Of a DNA stretch of 64,000 nt, positions 1 through 9,299 are shown piece by piece. The notes below the pieces were generated by a model. That model had not been told where the DNA came from, searched no databases, and worked only from the letters and a program-made list of their open reading frames with translations. The translations under genes and the position numbers were made by a program. How positions within the stretch are numbered: position 1 is the first letter of the stretch; each line of letters begins with the position of its first letter. Source of the stretch: an uncultured Roseburia sp. Lineage in GTDB: Bacteria > Bacillota > Clostridia > Lachnospirales > Lachnospiraceae. The stretch lies in the NCBI GenBank assembly GCA_947062675.1, contig CAMSQM010000008.1, forward strand, positions 1 to 64,000. The letters run 5' to 3'.

Positions 1-379
1 GATACATCCGATGACGAGCGTTGTCATGGTGGAAGTGGCGCCGGACTTAAAGACCTGTAAAGCTTATATCAGCGTGCTCGGCGACGAGGAGGCAAGGAAA
101 AACACAATCGCCGGCTTAAGAAGTGCGGAGGGATATATCCGCAGAAAGCTGGCGGGGAGCGTCAATTTAAGAAATACGCCGGAAATAACATTTATTTCCG
201 ACCAGTCCATCGAATACGGTGTGAATATGTCGAAAATGATAGATGAGGTCACACGTGATATCCGCGATCGCGCATCTGACGGTGCGGACGGTGAGGAGGG
301 GGCAGACCGCGAAGGAGTCCCCGGCGGGGAAAGCGCAGACGGCGCGGATGAGGCGGGAGATGAAGATGACGAATCTTGA
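1..379 (+). CDS. rbfA: Ribosome-binding factor A, 5' end missing
   Basis: RbfA binds the 30S subunit and helps mature the 16S rRNA 5' end. The frame is open to the left edge: bases 2-10 read I-H-P just before the Met at 11, matching the family's conserved DPRIxPMTSV segment. That Met is therefore internal, and about 35 N-terminal residues lie outside the window. The conserved VEVAPDLKTCKAYISVLGD strand and the KH-like core follow. After about residue 85 of the visible part comes a Gly/Asp/Glu-rich acidic tail of about 35 residues that most RbfA proteins lack. The 3' end overlaps the nrnA start, as usual in the nusA-infB-rbfA-nrnA-truB order of Firmicutes. Confidence 0.93.
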   Translation, partial: IHPMTSVVMVEVAPDLKTCKAYISVLGDEEARKNTIAGLRSAEGYIRRKLAGSVNLRNTPEITFISDQSIEYGVNMSKMIDEVTRDIRDRASDGADGEEGADREGVPGGESADGADEAGDEDDES

Positions 380-1337
380 CGAATTACTTTCCGGGGCGGG
401 GAGCGTCACCATCGCGGGCCATATCAGGCCGGACGGAGACTGCGTCGGCTCCTGTCTTGCCGCGTACAATTATATCAGGACGTATCACAGGGAAATCCGT
501 GCCGGGCTGTATCTTGAGCCCATTCCCCACATATTCAGATTTCTGGCGCGGTCGGAGGAGATCATTCACGGGTTTCCTCAGGAGGAGCAGACTGACCTGT
601 TTCTCGCGCTGGATTGCGGCGATACGGGCCGGCTTGGCGGAATGGCGCGCTGGTTTCAGACGGCGAAAAAGACGGTATGTATTGACCATCACATCAGCAA
701 TACCGGTTTTGCCGATGTGAATTATATTTATCCGGAAAAAAGTTCCACTTCCGAGCTGATCTTTGAACTGTTGCCGGAAGAACGCCTTACGAAGGAGATC
801 GCTGAGTGCATCTATACCGGAATGATTCACGACACGGGGCTGTTTCAGTATTCCTCCACCTCCCGGAAAACCATGGAGGCTGCGGGGAAGCTGATGGAGC
901 TGGGAATCGATTATCCGGGAATTGTGGAGAAGACATTTTTTGCCAGAACCTACAGTCAGAACAGGATAATGGGGCTGGCTCTCATCAAAAGCTGTCTGCA
1001 TCTTGACGGAAAATGTATTTCCAGCGTGATCACGGAGGCGGAGATGCGGGAGTACGGCGCTGCACCCAGACATCTCGAGGGTATTGTGAGTCAGCTGAGG
1101 GTCACGAAAGGTGTGGAAGCTGCCATTTTTCTGTATGAGACGGGGGACGGCAGCTATAAAGTGAGCATGCGTTCCGCGGACCAGGTGGATGTGTCAGAGA
1201 TCGCGGTGGCGCATGGCGGCGGCGGACACCGGCGTGCAGCCGGGTTTTCGATGCAGGGCGACAGTGCGGAGAGTGTGAGGATCCTTGTCGGCGAAGTTGC
1301 AGGACAGCTGAAAAAACTGCAGCGCGGCGACGGCTGA
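366..1337 (+). CDS. nrnA: DHH/DHHA1 phosphoesterase, NrnA-type nanoRNase/pAp phosphatase
   Basis: This 323-residue protein should degrade 2-5 nt RNA oligomers and dephosphorylate pAp in the cytoplasm. Family motifs appear in order: RPDGDCVGS near the N-terminus, LDCGD, the IDHH signature, IHDTG, and the C-terminal DHHA1 glycine motif GGGGHRRAAGF that binds substrate. Length is normal for NrnA. The start at 366 lies 6 nt after GGGAG (355-359); an ATG at 360 touches that site directly and is less likely. It overlaps the end of rbfA by 14 nt, implying translational coupling in the ribosome-maturation operon. Confidence 0.92.
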   Translation: MTNLDELLSGAGSVTIAGHIRPDGDCVGSCLAAYNYIRTYHREIRAGLYLEPIPHIFRFLARSEEIIHGFPQEEQTDLFLALDCGDTGRLGGMARWFQTAKKTVCIDHHISNTGFADVNYIYPEKSSTSELIFELLPEERLTKEIAECIYTGMIHDTGLFQYSSTSRKTMEAAGKLMELGIDYPGIVEKTFFARTYSQNRIMGLALIKSCLHLDGKCISSVITEAEMREYGAAPRHLEGIVSQLRVTKGVEAAIFLYETGDGSYKVSMRSADQVDVSEIAVAHGGGGHRRAAGFSMQGDSAESVRILVGEVAGQLKKLQRGDG

Positions 1338-1439
1338 GAACGGGAAACAGATATCACAGGAAGGCTGTGCGGGGACGGGGATTCCGGCAGTACGGGGCAC
1401 CCTGATATGCGCGGCAAATGTGTGCAGATGGAGGGAAAT

Positions 1440-2669
1440 ATGGACAGAATGTCATATATGATGGCGGTTCCTTCGAGGGAGGAAGACCTGATGGAACCGG
1501 AGACACTGATGGAACGTATCCGCAATATGGAGTATCTGCAGATTTTCAAACTGGAGCTGGAGGAAGAGACGATTCAGCTGGAGGCGGTATACAACGAGAC
1601 AGTTTACAGGGCGGAGATTTATCCGGCTGATTTTGAACTTCCGGAGCTTTTCCGCGTCCAGCACTTCTTCCCGGATGTGGACAGCGAAGAGCTCGGTGAA
1701 AGGGAGAGCGGACTGGCCGTGGATCTTATGTTCGCGGGAGATGGAATGGCTTCCTATCATTTTCAGCTGAAGCTTGTGGATGCCCTGCTTCCGGGCGTGC
1801 TCGCGGTCGTGGACATCAGCTCGGAAAAGATTCTATCCGGACGCTGGGTCGGTCTCGCGGCGTCATCAGCAGTGCCTCCGGCCCCGCGGTATCTTTACAC
1901 CGTGCAGGCAGTTTCCGGGAAGGAGGGAACTGTCTGGCTCCACACGCATGGACTGAACCGCTGCGGAAGTGTGGAACTGGAGATCCTGGATTCCACGGTG
2001 GAGACATATTCGACGCACTATTCGATTATCGAAATGATGGCGAGCCGTCTGATTGAGAAGGAAGAGCAGCCCGGGCCGTGGGAGCCGATGTTTCTTGCAA
2101 GGCTTTCGGAGGACGCACTTCTCGTGACAACGCTTCTGCCGTGGGAGGACGCCACGGAGTTTTACGACGAGGGAATTCTGGGCGGGAAATCCGACCGGGT
2201 GGACGGTCACAATGAGGACACCTGCTGCATCTTTACATATACATCCGGGGAGGCGCTCGAGGAAAAGCAGGTTTCTCCGGTTATGGTGTTTGACGGACTG
2301 CTGGAGGAGAATCCGGTCTATATGCTCAGTACAAGGGAGACGGAGCGGATGAAATCGCTCGCGATGGAGCGTCTCTCCTACGTAAAACAGCTGGCCGGGA
2401 GTGATAACTGTGAGATTCTTGTGAAAATCGGGCTGACGGTGGATGAGGACGGCGATTCGGACGGAAGCGAGATGGAACATATCTGGTTTGAACTGCTGGA
2501 GCTCTCTGATCTGGCGGTGAAAGGAAAACTCACTCAGGAGCCGTACTACATCAGCGATCTTCATGAGGGGGATATCGGGGAGTATCCGGCTGACCGGATC
2601 ACGGACTGGATTATTTTCACAGAAGAAAGAAGGATCACACCGGACGATGTGTATCTGCTGGAACTGTGA
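1440..2669 (+). CDS. DUF4026/DUF2314-type protein of unknown function
   Basis: A 409-residue acidic cytoplasmic protein without signal peptide or membrane segment. The N-terminal part resembles DUF4026. The last 70 or so residues (from EHIWFELLEL onward, with the ISDLHEGDIGEYPADRITDW segment) look like the DUF2314 fold often fused to it. No catalytic motif is visible and no function is claimed. The start at 1440 follows GGAGGG (1430-1435) by 4 nt; an upstream ATG at 1407 lacks a good ribosome site. It sits between nrnA and truB, where many relatives have no gene, and its stop nearly touches truB, so it is probably cotranscribed. Confidence 0.75.
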   Translation: MDRMSYMMAVPSREEDLMEPETLMERIRNMEYLQIFKLELEEETIQLEAVYNETVYRAEIYPADFELPELFRVQHFFPDVDSEELGERESGLAVDLMFAGDGMASYHFQLKLVDALLPGVLAVVDISSEKILSGRWVGLAASSAVPPAPRYLYTVQAVSGKEGTVWLHTHGLNRCGSVELEILDSTVETYSTHYSIIEMMASRLIEKEEQPGPWEPMFLARLSEDALLVTTLLPWEDATEFYDEGILGGKSDRVDGHNEDTCCIFTYTSGEALEEKQVSPVMVFDGLLEENPVYMLSTRETERMKSLAMERLSYVKQLAGSDNCEILVKIGLTVDEDGDSDGSEMEHIWFELLELSDLAVKGKLTQEPYYISDLHEGDIGEYPADRITDWIIFTEERRITPDDVYLLEL

Positions 2670-2689
2670 CGGCGGAGAAGAAAAACAGT

Positions 2690-3736
2690 ATGCTGAACGG
2701 GATAGTGAATGTTTATAAAGAAAAGGGATACACTTCCTTTGATGTTGTCGCAAAGCTGCGCGGAATTCTTAAAATGAGAAAAATCGGCCACACAGGGACG
2801 CTTGACCCGGAGGCGGAGGGCGTACTTTTAGTCTGCACCGGGAGAGCGACGAAAGTCTGCGGGCTGCTGACGGACAGGGATAAAGAGTATGAGACCGTTC
2901 TGCTGCTCGGCGTCACAACGGATACGCAGGATCTGTCCGGAACGGTGTTAAGCCGAAGGGAAGTATCCGTGACGGCGGAAGAGGTGGAGGCGGTGATAAG
3001 GGGGTTTGCGGGAGAATACCTGCAGGTCCCGCCGATGTATTCCGCCCTCAAAGTCGGAGGGAAAAAGCTCTGTGATCTGGCGCGGGCCGGCGTCACGGTG
3101 GAGCGGAAGGCGAGGCCGGTGACAATTCATGAAATCACCATATCGGAGGTCTGCCTGCCCAGGGTGCGCATGCGCGTGAAGTGTTCAAAAGGCACTTATA
3201 TCAGGACGCTGTGTCAGGACATTGGGGAAAGACTTGGCTGCGGCGCCTGTATGGAATCGCTGCTGCGCACGCAGGTGTCAGATTTTTCCGTGGAGACGGC
3301 GCTGCGGCTGTCTGAAATTGAGGATCTGGTCCGGCAGGAGGCCTCAGGCGTGCCGCCGGAACAGTGGAAGAGCAGTATGTTTTCATTTCTGCAGCCGGTG
3401 GATGTTGTGTTTCTCGGGCACCGGGGAGCGGTGGTGCAAAAAGATTATTACAGGCTGCTTTATAACGGGGGAAAGCTTCGCGGGGAGATGTTGTGCGGTG
3501 TACTCCGCACCGGGGAGCGGCCCGCGGACGGTGCGCCGTCCGGCGGCTGGACGGACCGGCAGCAGTATGGCGAAACCGCGGCTGTGGAACCGTCTGACAT
3601 CATGACGCCGGCGGAGGCGGAACGATTCCGGATCTATGATGAGGAAGGAAATTTTGCCGGAATCTATGAATACAGTCAGGGACGGAGTGAGTATAAACCC
3701 GCAGCGCTGTTTCTGACGGCATGTGACAGGACGTGA
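2690..3736 (+). CDS. truB: tRNA pseudouridine(55) synthase
   Basis: TruB isomerises U55 in the T-arm of tRNAs. The protein begins MLNGIVNVYKEKGYTSFDVV, the standard TruB N-terminus. The catalytic Asp is D39 in GHTGTLDPEAEGVLLVC. The ISALKVGGKKLCDLAR-like and KGTYIRTLCQDIG segments are also typical. At about 348 residues it is longer than usual because of a Gly/Pro-rich insert (about residues 275-300) before the C-terminal PUA-like part. A GTG at 2666 overlaps the preceding stop (GTGA) and is in frame; it is a possible earlier start, but homology favours 2690. Confidence 0.94.
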   Translation: MLNGIVNVYKEKGYTSFDVVAKLRGILKMRKIGHTGTLDPEAEGVLLVCTGRATKVCGLLTDRDKEYETVLLLGVTTDTQDLSGTVLSRREVSVTAEEVEAVIRGFAGEYLQVPPMYSALKVGGKKLCDLARAGVTVERKARPVTIHEITISEVCLPRVRMRVKCSKGTYIRTLCQDIGERLGCGACMESLLRTQVSDFSVETALRLSEIEDLVRQEASGVPPEQWKSSMFSFLQPVDVVFLGHRGAVVQKDYYRLLYNGGKLRGEMLCGVLRTGERPADGAPSGGWTDRQQYGETAAVEPSDIMTPAEAERFRIYDEEGNFAGIYEYSQGRSEYKPAALFLTACDRT

Positions 3737-3817
3737 CAGCGCCGCAGTCATGCCTGATGAAGGGGAGGCTGCGGGTTTGTATGGTTTCTGTGAGGATACA
3801 GTGTGAGGGGCTGGGTT

Positions 3818-4732
3818 ATGGAATACATCAGGAATACAATGGATTTTTATGTCAGGGAGGACACCGTGCTCTCGCCCGGAAAGTTTGACGGAATTCACCG
3901 GGGCCACGGACTTCTGCTGGAGCACCTTGCCAGAGGGAAAGACAGGGGGCTCGCCAGTGTTATTTTTACATTTGATATTCCTCCGGGAAAACGTGTGAAC
4001 GGCGAGGATATGAAGGTTCTGACTACAAACGAAGAAAAAATGCATATTTTTGAGGGAAACGGGATTGACTATCTGGTGGAATGCCCGTTTACGCCGGAAA
4101 TTATGTGCATGGAACCGGAAGCGTTTGTTGAGAGAGTGGTGAAAAATCTTCACGTGAAATGCTTTGTGGTCGGGAAAGATTTTAAATTCGGACACAACAG
4201 GCGGGGGGATTACCGTCTGCTGATGGAACTCGCCGGCCGCTATGGATATGAAGTGTCTGTTCTGGAAAAGATAAGGGAGGATGCGAGGGATATCAGCAGC
4301 ACCTTTGTGAGGGAGGAGATCGCGAAGGGGAATATTGAGAAAGCGAACCGTCTGCTGGGATACCGCTATTTTGTCACCAGCGTTGTCGAACACGGCAACC
4401 GTATCGGGCGCACGATCGGGATTCCGACCATCAACCAGCTGCCGCCGCGCGAAAAGCTTCTGCCGCCGAACGGAGTCTATGTGACCGAGGTGTTTATCGA
4501 GGACCGGAAATACCGGGGAGTCACAAACGTGGGCTGCAAACCGACGATACCCGGGGAAAATCCCACAGGGGTTGAGACGCATCTGCTGGATTTCCGCGAG
4601 GATGTCTATGATACGGTGGTCACGGTGGAATTTTTAAAGCGCATCCGCGAGGAGAGGAAGTTTGCGTCCATCGGGGAACTGCAGCTTCAGATGCAGAATG
4701 ATATCGCCTACGGGCGCGCATATCTGCAGTAG
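3818..4732 (+). CDS. ribF: Bifunctional riboflavin kinase/FAD synthetase
   Basis: This 304-residue enzyme phosphorylates riboflavin to FMN and adenylylates FMN to FAD. The N-terminal nucleotidyltransferase domain has KFDGIHRGH (HxGH-like site), the GKDFKFGHNRRGD segment and ISSTFVR. The C-terminal riboflavin kinase domain has GRTIGIPTINQLP (in place of the commoner PTAN), NGVYVTEV and VTNVGCKPT. The N-terminal strand reads VLSPGKFDG rather than VVTIGNFDG, a mild variation. Start 3818 lies 7 nt after GAGGGG; the in-frame GTG at 3803 would include that site. It follows truB by 81 nt, as in many Firmicutes. Confidence 0.93.
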   Translation: MEYIRNTMDFYVREDTVLSPGKFDGIHRGHGLLLEHLARGKDRGLASVIFTFDIPPGKRVNGEDMKVLTTNEEKMHIFEGNGIDYLVECPFTPEIMCMEPEAFVERVVKNLHVKCFVVGKDFKFGHNRRGDYRLLMELAGRYGYEVSVLEKIREDARDISSTFVREEIAKGNIEKANRLLGYRYFVTSVVEHGNRIGRTIGIPTINQLPPREKLLPPNGVYVTEVFIEDRKYRGVTNVGCKPTIPGENPTGVETHLLDFREDVYDTVVTVEFLKRIREERKFASIGELQLQMQNDIAYGRAYLQ

Positions 4733-4816
4733 GGACGGTTTTGTCATAGTTTGCTTACATCAGCGGATTCCCGCAGCCCGTGTTTGGATATATTACACAA
4801 TTGTTACAAAAGTGTG

Positions 4817-4845
4817 TTGACAGCGTAAAATATGCCTGTTATACT
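4817..4845 (+). promoter_or_regulatory. Sigma-A promoter for the NlpC/P60 gene
   Basis: TTGACA (4817-4822), a 17-base spacer and TATACT (4840-4845) make a near-consensus promoter about 50 nt before the coding start. Confidence 0.8.
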
Positions 4846-4893
4846 CTTATATGGACAAGAGGTAAGAGACATCGGAAAACACGGGAGGTTTTT

Positions 4894-6051
4894 ATGAAAA
4901 TAAGAATGGCAAAGATAGCGGGAGTTCTGCTTGCAGGCACGCTTGTACTTACAGTGGCATATACGGCGTCCGGGAATGAGGCGGGCAGTACCAGGGGACT
5001 GTACGCGGGCGTTTCCTCCGAATTAGACGGCGGGATGGCGGATGATCAGCAGGAAGTCAATACAAAAGTCGCGTCCGGGGTTACGGATGCTGTTTATACA
5101 TATCTGGAAGAGAGAGGATCCGCGGAGGCGGATGTGACGGAGACGGATGCCGTAACGACCGCGTCAGGGCAGCAGGCGGAAGGTGAGCCTGAGACTGCGG
5201 AGGCGGAGAAGATCTGTGGTTACACGAATCTCGGGGTAGCCAGTGTGGACGGCAATCTCAATGTTCGCAAAGAGCCGTCCACGGAGGCGGACGTCGTCGG
5301 CAAGATGCCGGATGACGCGGGCTGTGAGATTTTGAGCGTCGAGGGAGAGTGGACGAAGATCCAGTCCGGCAAAGTGGAAGGATATGTGAAGTCCGAATAC
5401 CTTTTAAGCGGAGCGGAGGCTGCGGCGCGTGCGGAGGAAGTAAAGCAGGTGATCGCGACGGTTACCACGACGACCCTGTTTGTGCGGGAGCAGCCGAACA
5501 CGGAGTGTTCCATCGTCACGATGATGCCGGAGGGTGAGGACCTCGAGGTGATTGAGACGCTGGATAACTGGGTGAAGATCAATGTCGACAGCGACGAGGG
5601 CTATGTCTCCGCGGACTATGTTGATATTTCCACGCAGCTCGCCAAGGCGCAGACCATGACGGAGGTCCGTTACGGTCAGGGCGTGTCGGATGTGCGCGTA
5701 TCCCTGGTACAGTATGCGACGCAGTTTGTCGGCAACCCTTATGTCTGGGGCGGGACAAGCCTGACGAGAGGGGCGGACTGCTCGGGATTTGTTTTGAGCG
5801 TGTTTGCAAAGTATGGCATTTCACTGCCGCACTCCTCCGGAGCGCAGTCGAACTGCGGCAGAAGGATTTCTGCTTCCGAGGCACAGCCGGGCGACCTGTT
5901 CTTCTATGGCAACGGCAGCCGTATCAATCACGTCGCGATCTATATCGGCAACGGTCAGGTCGTGCATGCGAGCTCTCCGAAGTCCGGAATCAAGATTTCC
6001 GGGGCATATTACAGAACGCCGGTGAAGGTGGTCAGAATTATTAACAATTAA
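4894..6051 (+). CDS. Secreted SH3b-SH3b-NlpC/P60 peptidoglycan endopeptidase
   Basis: A 385-residue exported cell-wall hydrolase expected to cut gamma-D-Glu to diamino-acid bonds in stem peptides. Residues 1-25 are a signal peptide (KIRMAK, then a Leu/Ala/Val core ending near YTASG). A Thr/Glu/Ala-rich linker follows, then two bacterial SH3 domains (about 110-170 and 185-240) for wall binding. The C-terminal NlpC/P60 domain carries the triad Cys296 (ADCSGF), His346 (INHVAIYIG) and His358 (VVHASS). The start lies 5 nt after GGGAGG. It has its own promoter within the ribF-rpsO interval, so it is probably a separate transcription unit. Confidence 0.92.
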   Translation: MKIRMAKIAGVLLAGTLVLTVAYTASGNEAGSTRGLYAGVSSELDGGMADDQQEVNTKVASGVTDAVYTYLEERGSAEADVTETDAVTTASGQQAEGEPETAEAEKICGYTNLGVASVDGNLNVRKEPSTEADVVGKMPDDAGCEILSVEGEWTKIQSGKVEGYVKSEYLLSGAEAAARAEEVKQVIATVTTTTLFVREQPNTECSIVTMMPEGEDLEVIETLDNWVKINVDSDEGYVSADYVDISTQLAKAQTMTEVRYGQGVSDVRVSLVQYATQFVGNPYVWGGTSLTRGADCSGFVLSVFAKYGISLPHSSGAQSNCGRRISASEAQPGDLFFYGNGSRINHVAIYIGNGQVVHASSPKSGIKISGAYYRTPVKVVRIINN

Positions 6052-6064
6052 GTAACAATTGATA

Positions 6065-6093
6065 TTTACAATTGAATCGTACTGTGTTATATT
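6065..6093 (+). promoter_or_regulatory. Promoter of rpsO
   Basis: TTTACA (6065-6070), 17 bases, TATATT (6088-6093), lying just after the stop of the preceding gene and about 190 nt before rpsO. Confidence 0.7.
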
Positions 6094-6099
6094 AGGTTA

Positions 6100-6286
6100 G
6101 CGGAACCCGTATTCGGTAGATGGACAACCCAGCCTTCTGCTGAGTATTTTTTAGAAAGGGTGATGGGGAGACGGCGTATGGCCGCGCCCCGGAGGCATCC
6201 CGCAGCGATAGTGGTCCGGCAGGCATCTGCAGCCGGAGAGCGGGAGGACGCTTCCAGAATAATTATTATCGAGGGAGGATCATAAC
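6100..6286 (+). promoter_or_regulatory. Long 5' leader of rpsO, candidate S15 autoregulatory leader
   Basis: About 190 nt of transcribed non-coding sequence separate the promoter from rpsO. It contains a short CAGC/GCTG hairpin followed by a T-rich stretch (6131-6152) and a GC-rich second half. Ribosomal protein S15 is known to repress its own mRNA through leader structures in several bacteria. The length fits that role, but the structure was not folded here. The rpsO ribosome site GAGGGAGGATC precedes the ATG at 6287. Confidence 0.4.
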
Positions 6287-6553
6287 ATGATCACAAAGGA
6301 CAGGAAACAGAGCATTATTGAAGAGTATGGCAGGACGCCGGGGGACACAGGATCACCGGAAGTGCAGGTTGCGATTTTAACCGCGCGCATTCAGGAGCTG
6401 ACAGATCATCTGAAGGCCAACCCGAATGACCACCATTCCAGACGCGGCCTTTTAAAAATGGTAGGCCAGAGACGCGGCCTGCTGGCATATTTAAAGAAAA
6501 TTGATATTGAGAGATATCGTTCTTTGATTGAGCGTTTGGGTCTTAGAAAATAG
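6287..6553 (+). CDS. rpsO: 30S ribosomal protein S15
   Basis: This 88-residue protein binds 16S rRNA in the central domain and bridges to the 50S subunit. The sequence is canonical, with [14 protein letters not shown], the [16 protein letters not shown] rRNA-binding segment and [12 protein letters not shown] at the end. A strong terminator follows, and pnp lies just beyond, the conserved rpsO-pnp pair. Confidence 0.97.
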   Translation: MITKDRKQSIIEEYGRTPGDTGSPEVQVAILTARIQELTDHLKANPNDHHSRRGLLKMVGQRRGLLAYLKKIDIERYRSLIERLGLRK

Positions 6554-6584
6554 GAATCCGGAGCGGATTACAGCGTCCGCTTTC

Positions 6585-6619
6585 AAAATAGAGCGGGGTG
6601 TGTTTTCCGCTCTATTTTT
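6585..6619 (+). terminator. Rho-independent terminator between rpsO and pnp
   Basis: A 12-bp perfect stem, AAAATAGAGCGG (6585-6596) with CCGCTCTATTTT (6607-6618), has a 10-nt loop and ends in T residues. pnp follows after 46 nt with no obvious promoter, so read-through or a hidden promoter must supply it. Confidence 0.85.
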
Positions 6620-6664
6620 CATGTATAGATAGAAGAAAGAGTGAAGAGAAGAAGGAGAGAGAGC

Positions 6665-8758
6665 ATGTACAAAAGTTTTTCAATGGAACTTGGAGGCAGG
6701 ACGCTTACCGTCGATATCGGGAGAGTCTGCGCGCAGGCTAACGGGGCTGCGCTGTTAAAATATGGGGAGACGACGGTTCTGTCGACGATCACGGCGTCGG
6801 ACAAACCGCGGGACGGGATTGATTTTTTCCCGCTCTCCGTTGAGTATGAGGAGAAAATGTATGCTGTCGGAAAGGTTCCGGGGGGATTTAACAAAAGAGA
6901 AGGAAAGGCGTCGGAAAATGCGGTTCTGACCTCGCGCGTTATCGACCGCCCGATGCGTCCTCTTTTCCCGAAAGATTACCGCAACGATGTCACAATCAAT
7001 AATATGGTGATGTCCGTGGATCCGGCCTGCCGTCCGGAAGTGGTCGGTATGATCGGCTCCGCGCTTGTGGCGACGATTTCCGATATTCCGTTTGCGGGGC
7101 CCTGTGCGACGACGCAGATGGGGATGGTCAACGGCGAACTTATTGTGAATCCGTCCCAGAAGGAATGGGATGAGGGTGATCTGCAGCTGACAGTCGCGTC
7201 GACTGCGGATAAAGTGATTATGATCGAGGCGGGAGCGAACGAGATTCCGGAAGATCAGATGATCGGGGCGATATACAAATGCCACGATATCAATCAGTCG
7301 GTGATCGCTTTTATCAGCCGGATCTGCGAGGAGACCGGAAAGCCGAAGCACACATACACCAGCTGTGCAATTCCGGATGAGATGTTTGCGGCAATCCGGG
7401 AGCTTGTGACACCGGAAGAGATGGAGGAGGCGGTATTCACCGACGAGAAGCAGAAGCGGGAGGAAAATATCCGTCAGATTACCGGGAAGCTGGAAGAGGC
7501 GTTTGCGGACAACGAGGAATGGCTTGCCGTTCTGGGGGAGGCCGTTTACCAGTATCAGAAGAAGACGGTGCGGAAGATGATCTTAAAAGATCACAGACGT
7601 CCGGACGGCCGCGCCATTGATCAGATTCGTCCGCTGTCTGCGGAAGTGGATCTGATTCCCAGGGTGCACGGTTCCGCAATGTTTACGCGCGGGCAGACGC
7701 AGATCTGCAATGTTGTGACGCTGGCGCCGCTCTCGGAGGTTCAGCGGATCGACGGTCTCGACGAGAATATTACAACCAAACGGTATATGCATCAGTATAA
7801 TTTCCCGTCCTATTCAGTCGGAGAGACCAAGGTATCGCGGGGGCCCGGCCGCCGTGAGATCGGGCATGGCGCTCTTGCGGAAAAAGCGCTGATGGCGGTG
7901 CTCCCTTCCGAGGAAGAGTTCCCTTACGCAATCCGCGCCGTCTCCGAGACCTTTGAGTCCAACGGTTCCACTTCGATGGCGTCCACCTGCGCATCGTGTA
8001 TGGCGCTGATGGCGGCGGGCGTGCCGCTTAAGGCCATGGTGGCCGGAATATCCTGCGGTCTGGTCACAGGGGAGACGGATGACGAGTATATTGTTCTGAC
8101 CGATATCCAGGGTCTTGAAGATTTCTTCGGGGATATGGATTTTAAAGTTACCGGAACACACAAGGGAATCACGGCAATCCAGATGGATATCAAGATTCAC
8201 GGCCTCACAAGACCGGTTGTCGAGGAGGCCATCGCGCGGACGAGGGAGGCAAGACTCTATATCATGGACGAGGTGATGTCCAAAGCGATTGCAGAGCCGC
8301 GGAAGGAAGTCGGGGAGTATGCGCCCAAGATCATCCAGCTGACCATTGATCCGATGAAAATCGGGGATGTCGTCGGACAGCGCGGCAAAACCATCAATGA
8401 GATTATTGAGCGCACCGGGGTCCGCATCGATATCACGGACGACGGGGCTGTTTCCATCTGCGGCACGGACAGCGCAATGATGAATAAAGCTGCGGAGATG
8501 GTAAAGATTATCACGACGGATTTTGAGGAGGGACAGATCTTTGTCGGAACGGTAGTCAGCATCAAAGAGTTCGGGGCGTTTATTGAATTTGCGCCGGGCA
8601 AGGAAGGGATGGTTCACATCAGTAAGATCGCGAAGGAACGCATCAACCGTGTCGAGGACGTTCTCACGCTTGGCGATAAAGTGAAGGTGGTCTGCCTTGG
8701 CAGGGATAAAATGGGCAGAATCAGTTTCTCGATCAGGGATGTCCCTGCGGGCGCTTAA
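6665..8758 (+). CDS. pnp: Polyribonucleotide nucleotidyltransferase (PNPase)
   Basis: This 697-residue 3'-to-5' phosphorolytic exoribonuclease is a core mRNA decay enzyme that works as a homotrimer. Domain order is standard: RNase PH domain 1 (about 10-140, with PLSVEYEEKMYAVGKVPGGF), a helical linker, RNase PH domain 2 (about 315-460, with FTRGQTQ and SNGSTSMASTCASCMALMA), a KH domain (IGDVVGQRGKTINEI) and an S1 domain (GTVVSIKEFGAFIEF). Starts MYKSF, preceded by AAGGAG about 10 nt upstream. A GTG at 6641 is in frame but adds only basic residues. Confidence 0.97.
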   Translation: MYKSFSMELGGRTLTVDIGRVCAQANGAALLKYGETTVLSTITASDKPRDGIDFFPLSVEYEEKMYAVGKVPGGFNKREGKASENAVLTSRVIDRPMRPLFPKDYRNDVTINNMVMSVDPACRPEVVGMIGSALVATISDIPFAGPCATTQMGMVNGELIVNPSQKEWDEGDLQLTVASTADKVIMIEAGANEIPEDQMIGAIYKCHDINQSVIAFISRICEETGKPKHTYTSCAIPDEMFAAIRELVTPEEMEEAVFTDEKQKREENIRQITGKLEEAFADNEEWLAVLGEAVYQYQKKTVRKMILKDHRRPDGRAIDQIRPLSAEVDLIPRVHGSAMFTRGQTQICNVVTLAPLSEVQRIDGLDENITTKRYMHQYNFPSYSVGETKVSRGPGRREIGHGALAEKALMAVLPSEEEFPYAIRAVSETFESNGSTSMASTCASCMALMAAGVPLKAMVAGISCGLVTGETDDEYIVLTDIQGLEDFFGDMDFKVTGTHKGITAIQMDIKIHGLTRPVVEEAIARTREARLYIMDEVMSKAIAEPRKEVGEYAPKIIQLTIDPMKIGDVVGQRGKTINEIIERTGVRIDITDDGAVSICGTDSAMMNKAAEMVKIITTDFEEGQIFVGTVVSIKEFGAFIEFAPGKEGMVHISKIAKERINRVEDVLTLGDKVKVVCLGRDKMGRISFSIRDVPAGA

Positions 8759-8814
8759 GCGGCGGCCTGTCAGAAAAGTGTGCAAAAGCATCGGATGTGC
8801 GATCGGAGGAGAAA

Positions 8815-9273
8815 ATGGGATTTGGTGAATTGCCGGAGGAGATCTGTGAAAAGCTCGATATCCTGGCCGAAGCGGGCAATCAGTTCGAGGCGGACGGTCA
8901 GCGCGGGGAAGCGCTTGCCGTCTGGAAAGAGGGGCTTGCCCTGATTCCGGAACCGCAGCAGTTTTACGGCGAGACCGTGTGGTTTCTGGCCTCGATCGGG
9001 GATGTGTATTTTCAGCAGGGAGATTATAAAGAAGCCCTTGCGTGCTTTGACAGCGCGCGGGGCAATTTAAGCGGGGAGGGTTACGGTAATCCCTTTGTCA
9101 TGCTTCGCCTTGGAGAATGTTTTCTTGAGACCGGCGACGAGAAGAATGCCCTGGAATATCTGCTGCGGGCATATATGCTCGAGGGCAGAGATATCTTTGA
9201 GGGAGACGACGGGGACGACGAAATGAAGTATTTTGAGTTTCTCAGAACGCATGTCGATCTGGGGGAGGAATAG
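8815..9273 (+). CDS. Small TPR protein of unknown function
   Basis: A 152-residue soluble, acidic protein. It contains about three tetratricopeptide-like helical hairpins (AGNQFEADGQRGEALAVWKEG; SIGDVYFQQGDYKEALACFD; GECFLETGDEKNALEYLLRA) and so is probably a protein-binding adaptor. No enzymatic motif is seen. The ATG at 8815 follows GGAGGAG by 4 nt. It lies 56 nt after pnp and is closed by a terminator, so it is likely the last gene of the pnp unit. TPR proteins of this size also occur as immunity proteins of polymorphic toxins, but no toxin gene is nearby. Confidence 0.8.
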   Translation: MGFGELPEEICEKLDILAEAGNQFEADGQRGEALAVWKEGLALIPEPQQFYGETVWFLASIGDVYFQQGDYKEALACFDSARGNLSGEGYGNPFVMLRLGECFLETGDEKNALEYLLRAYMLEGRDIFEGDDGDDEMKYFEFLRTHVDLGEE

Positions 9274-9299
9274 AAACGGTGCAGCTGAGACACCGGAAT

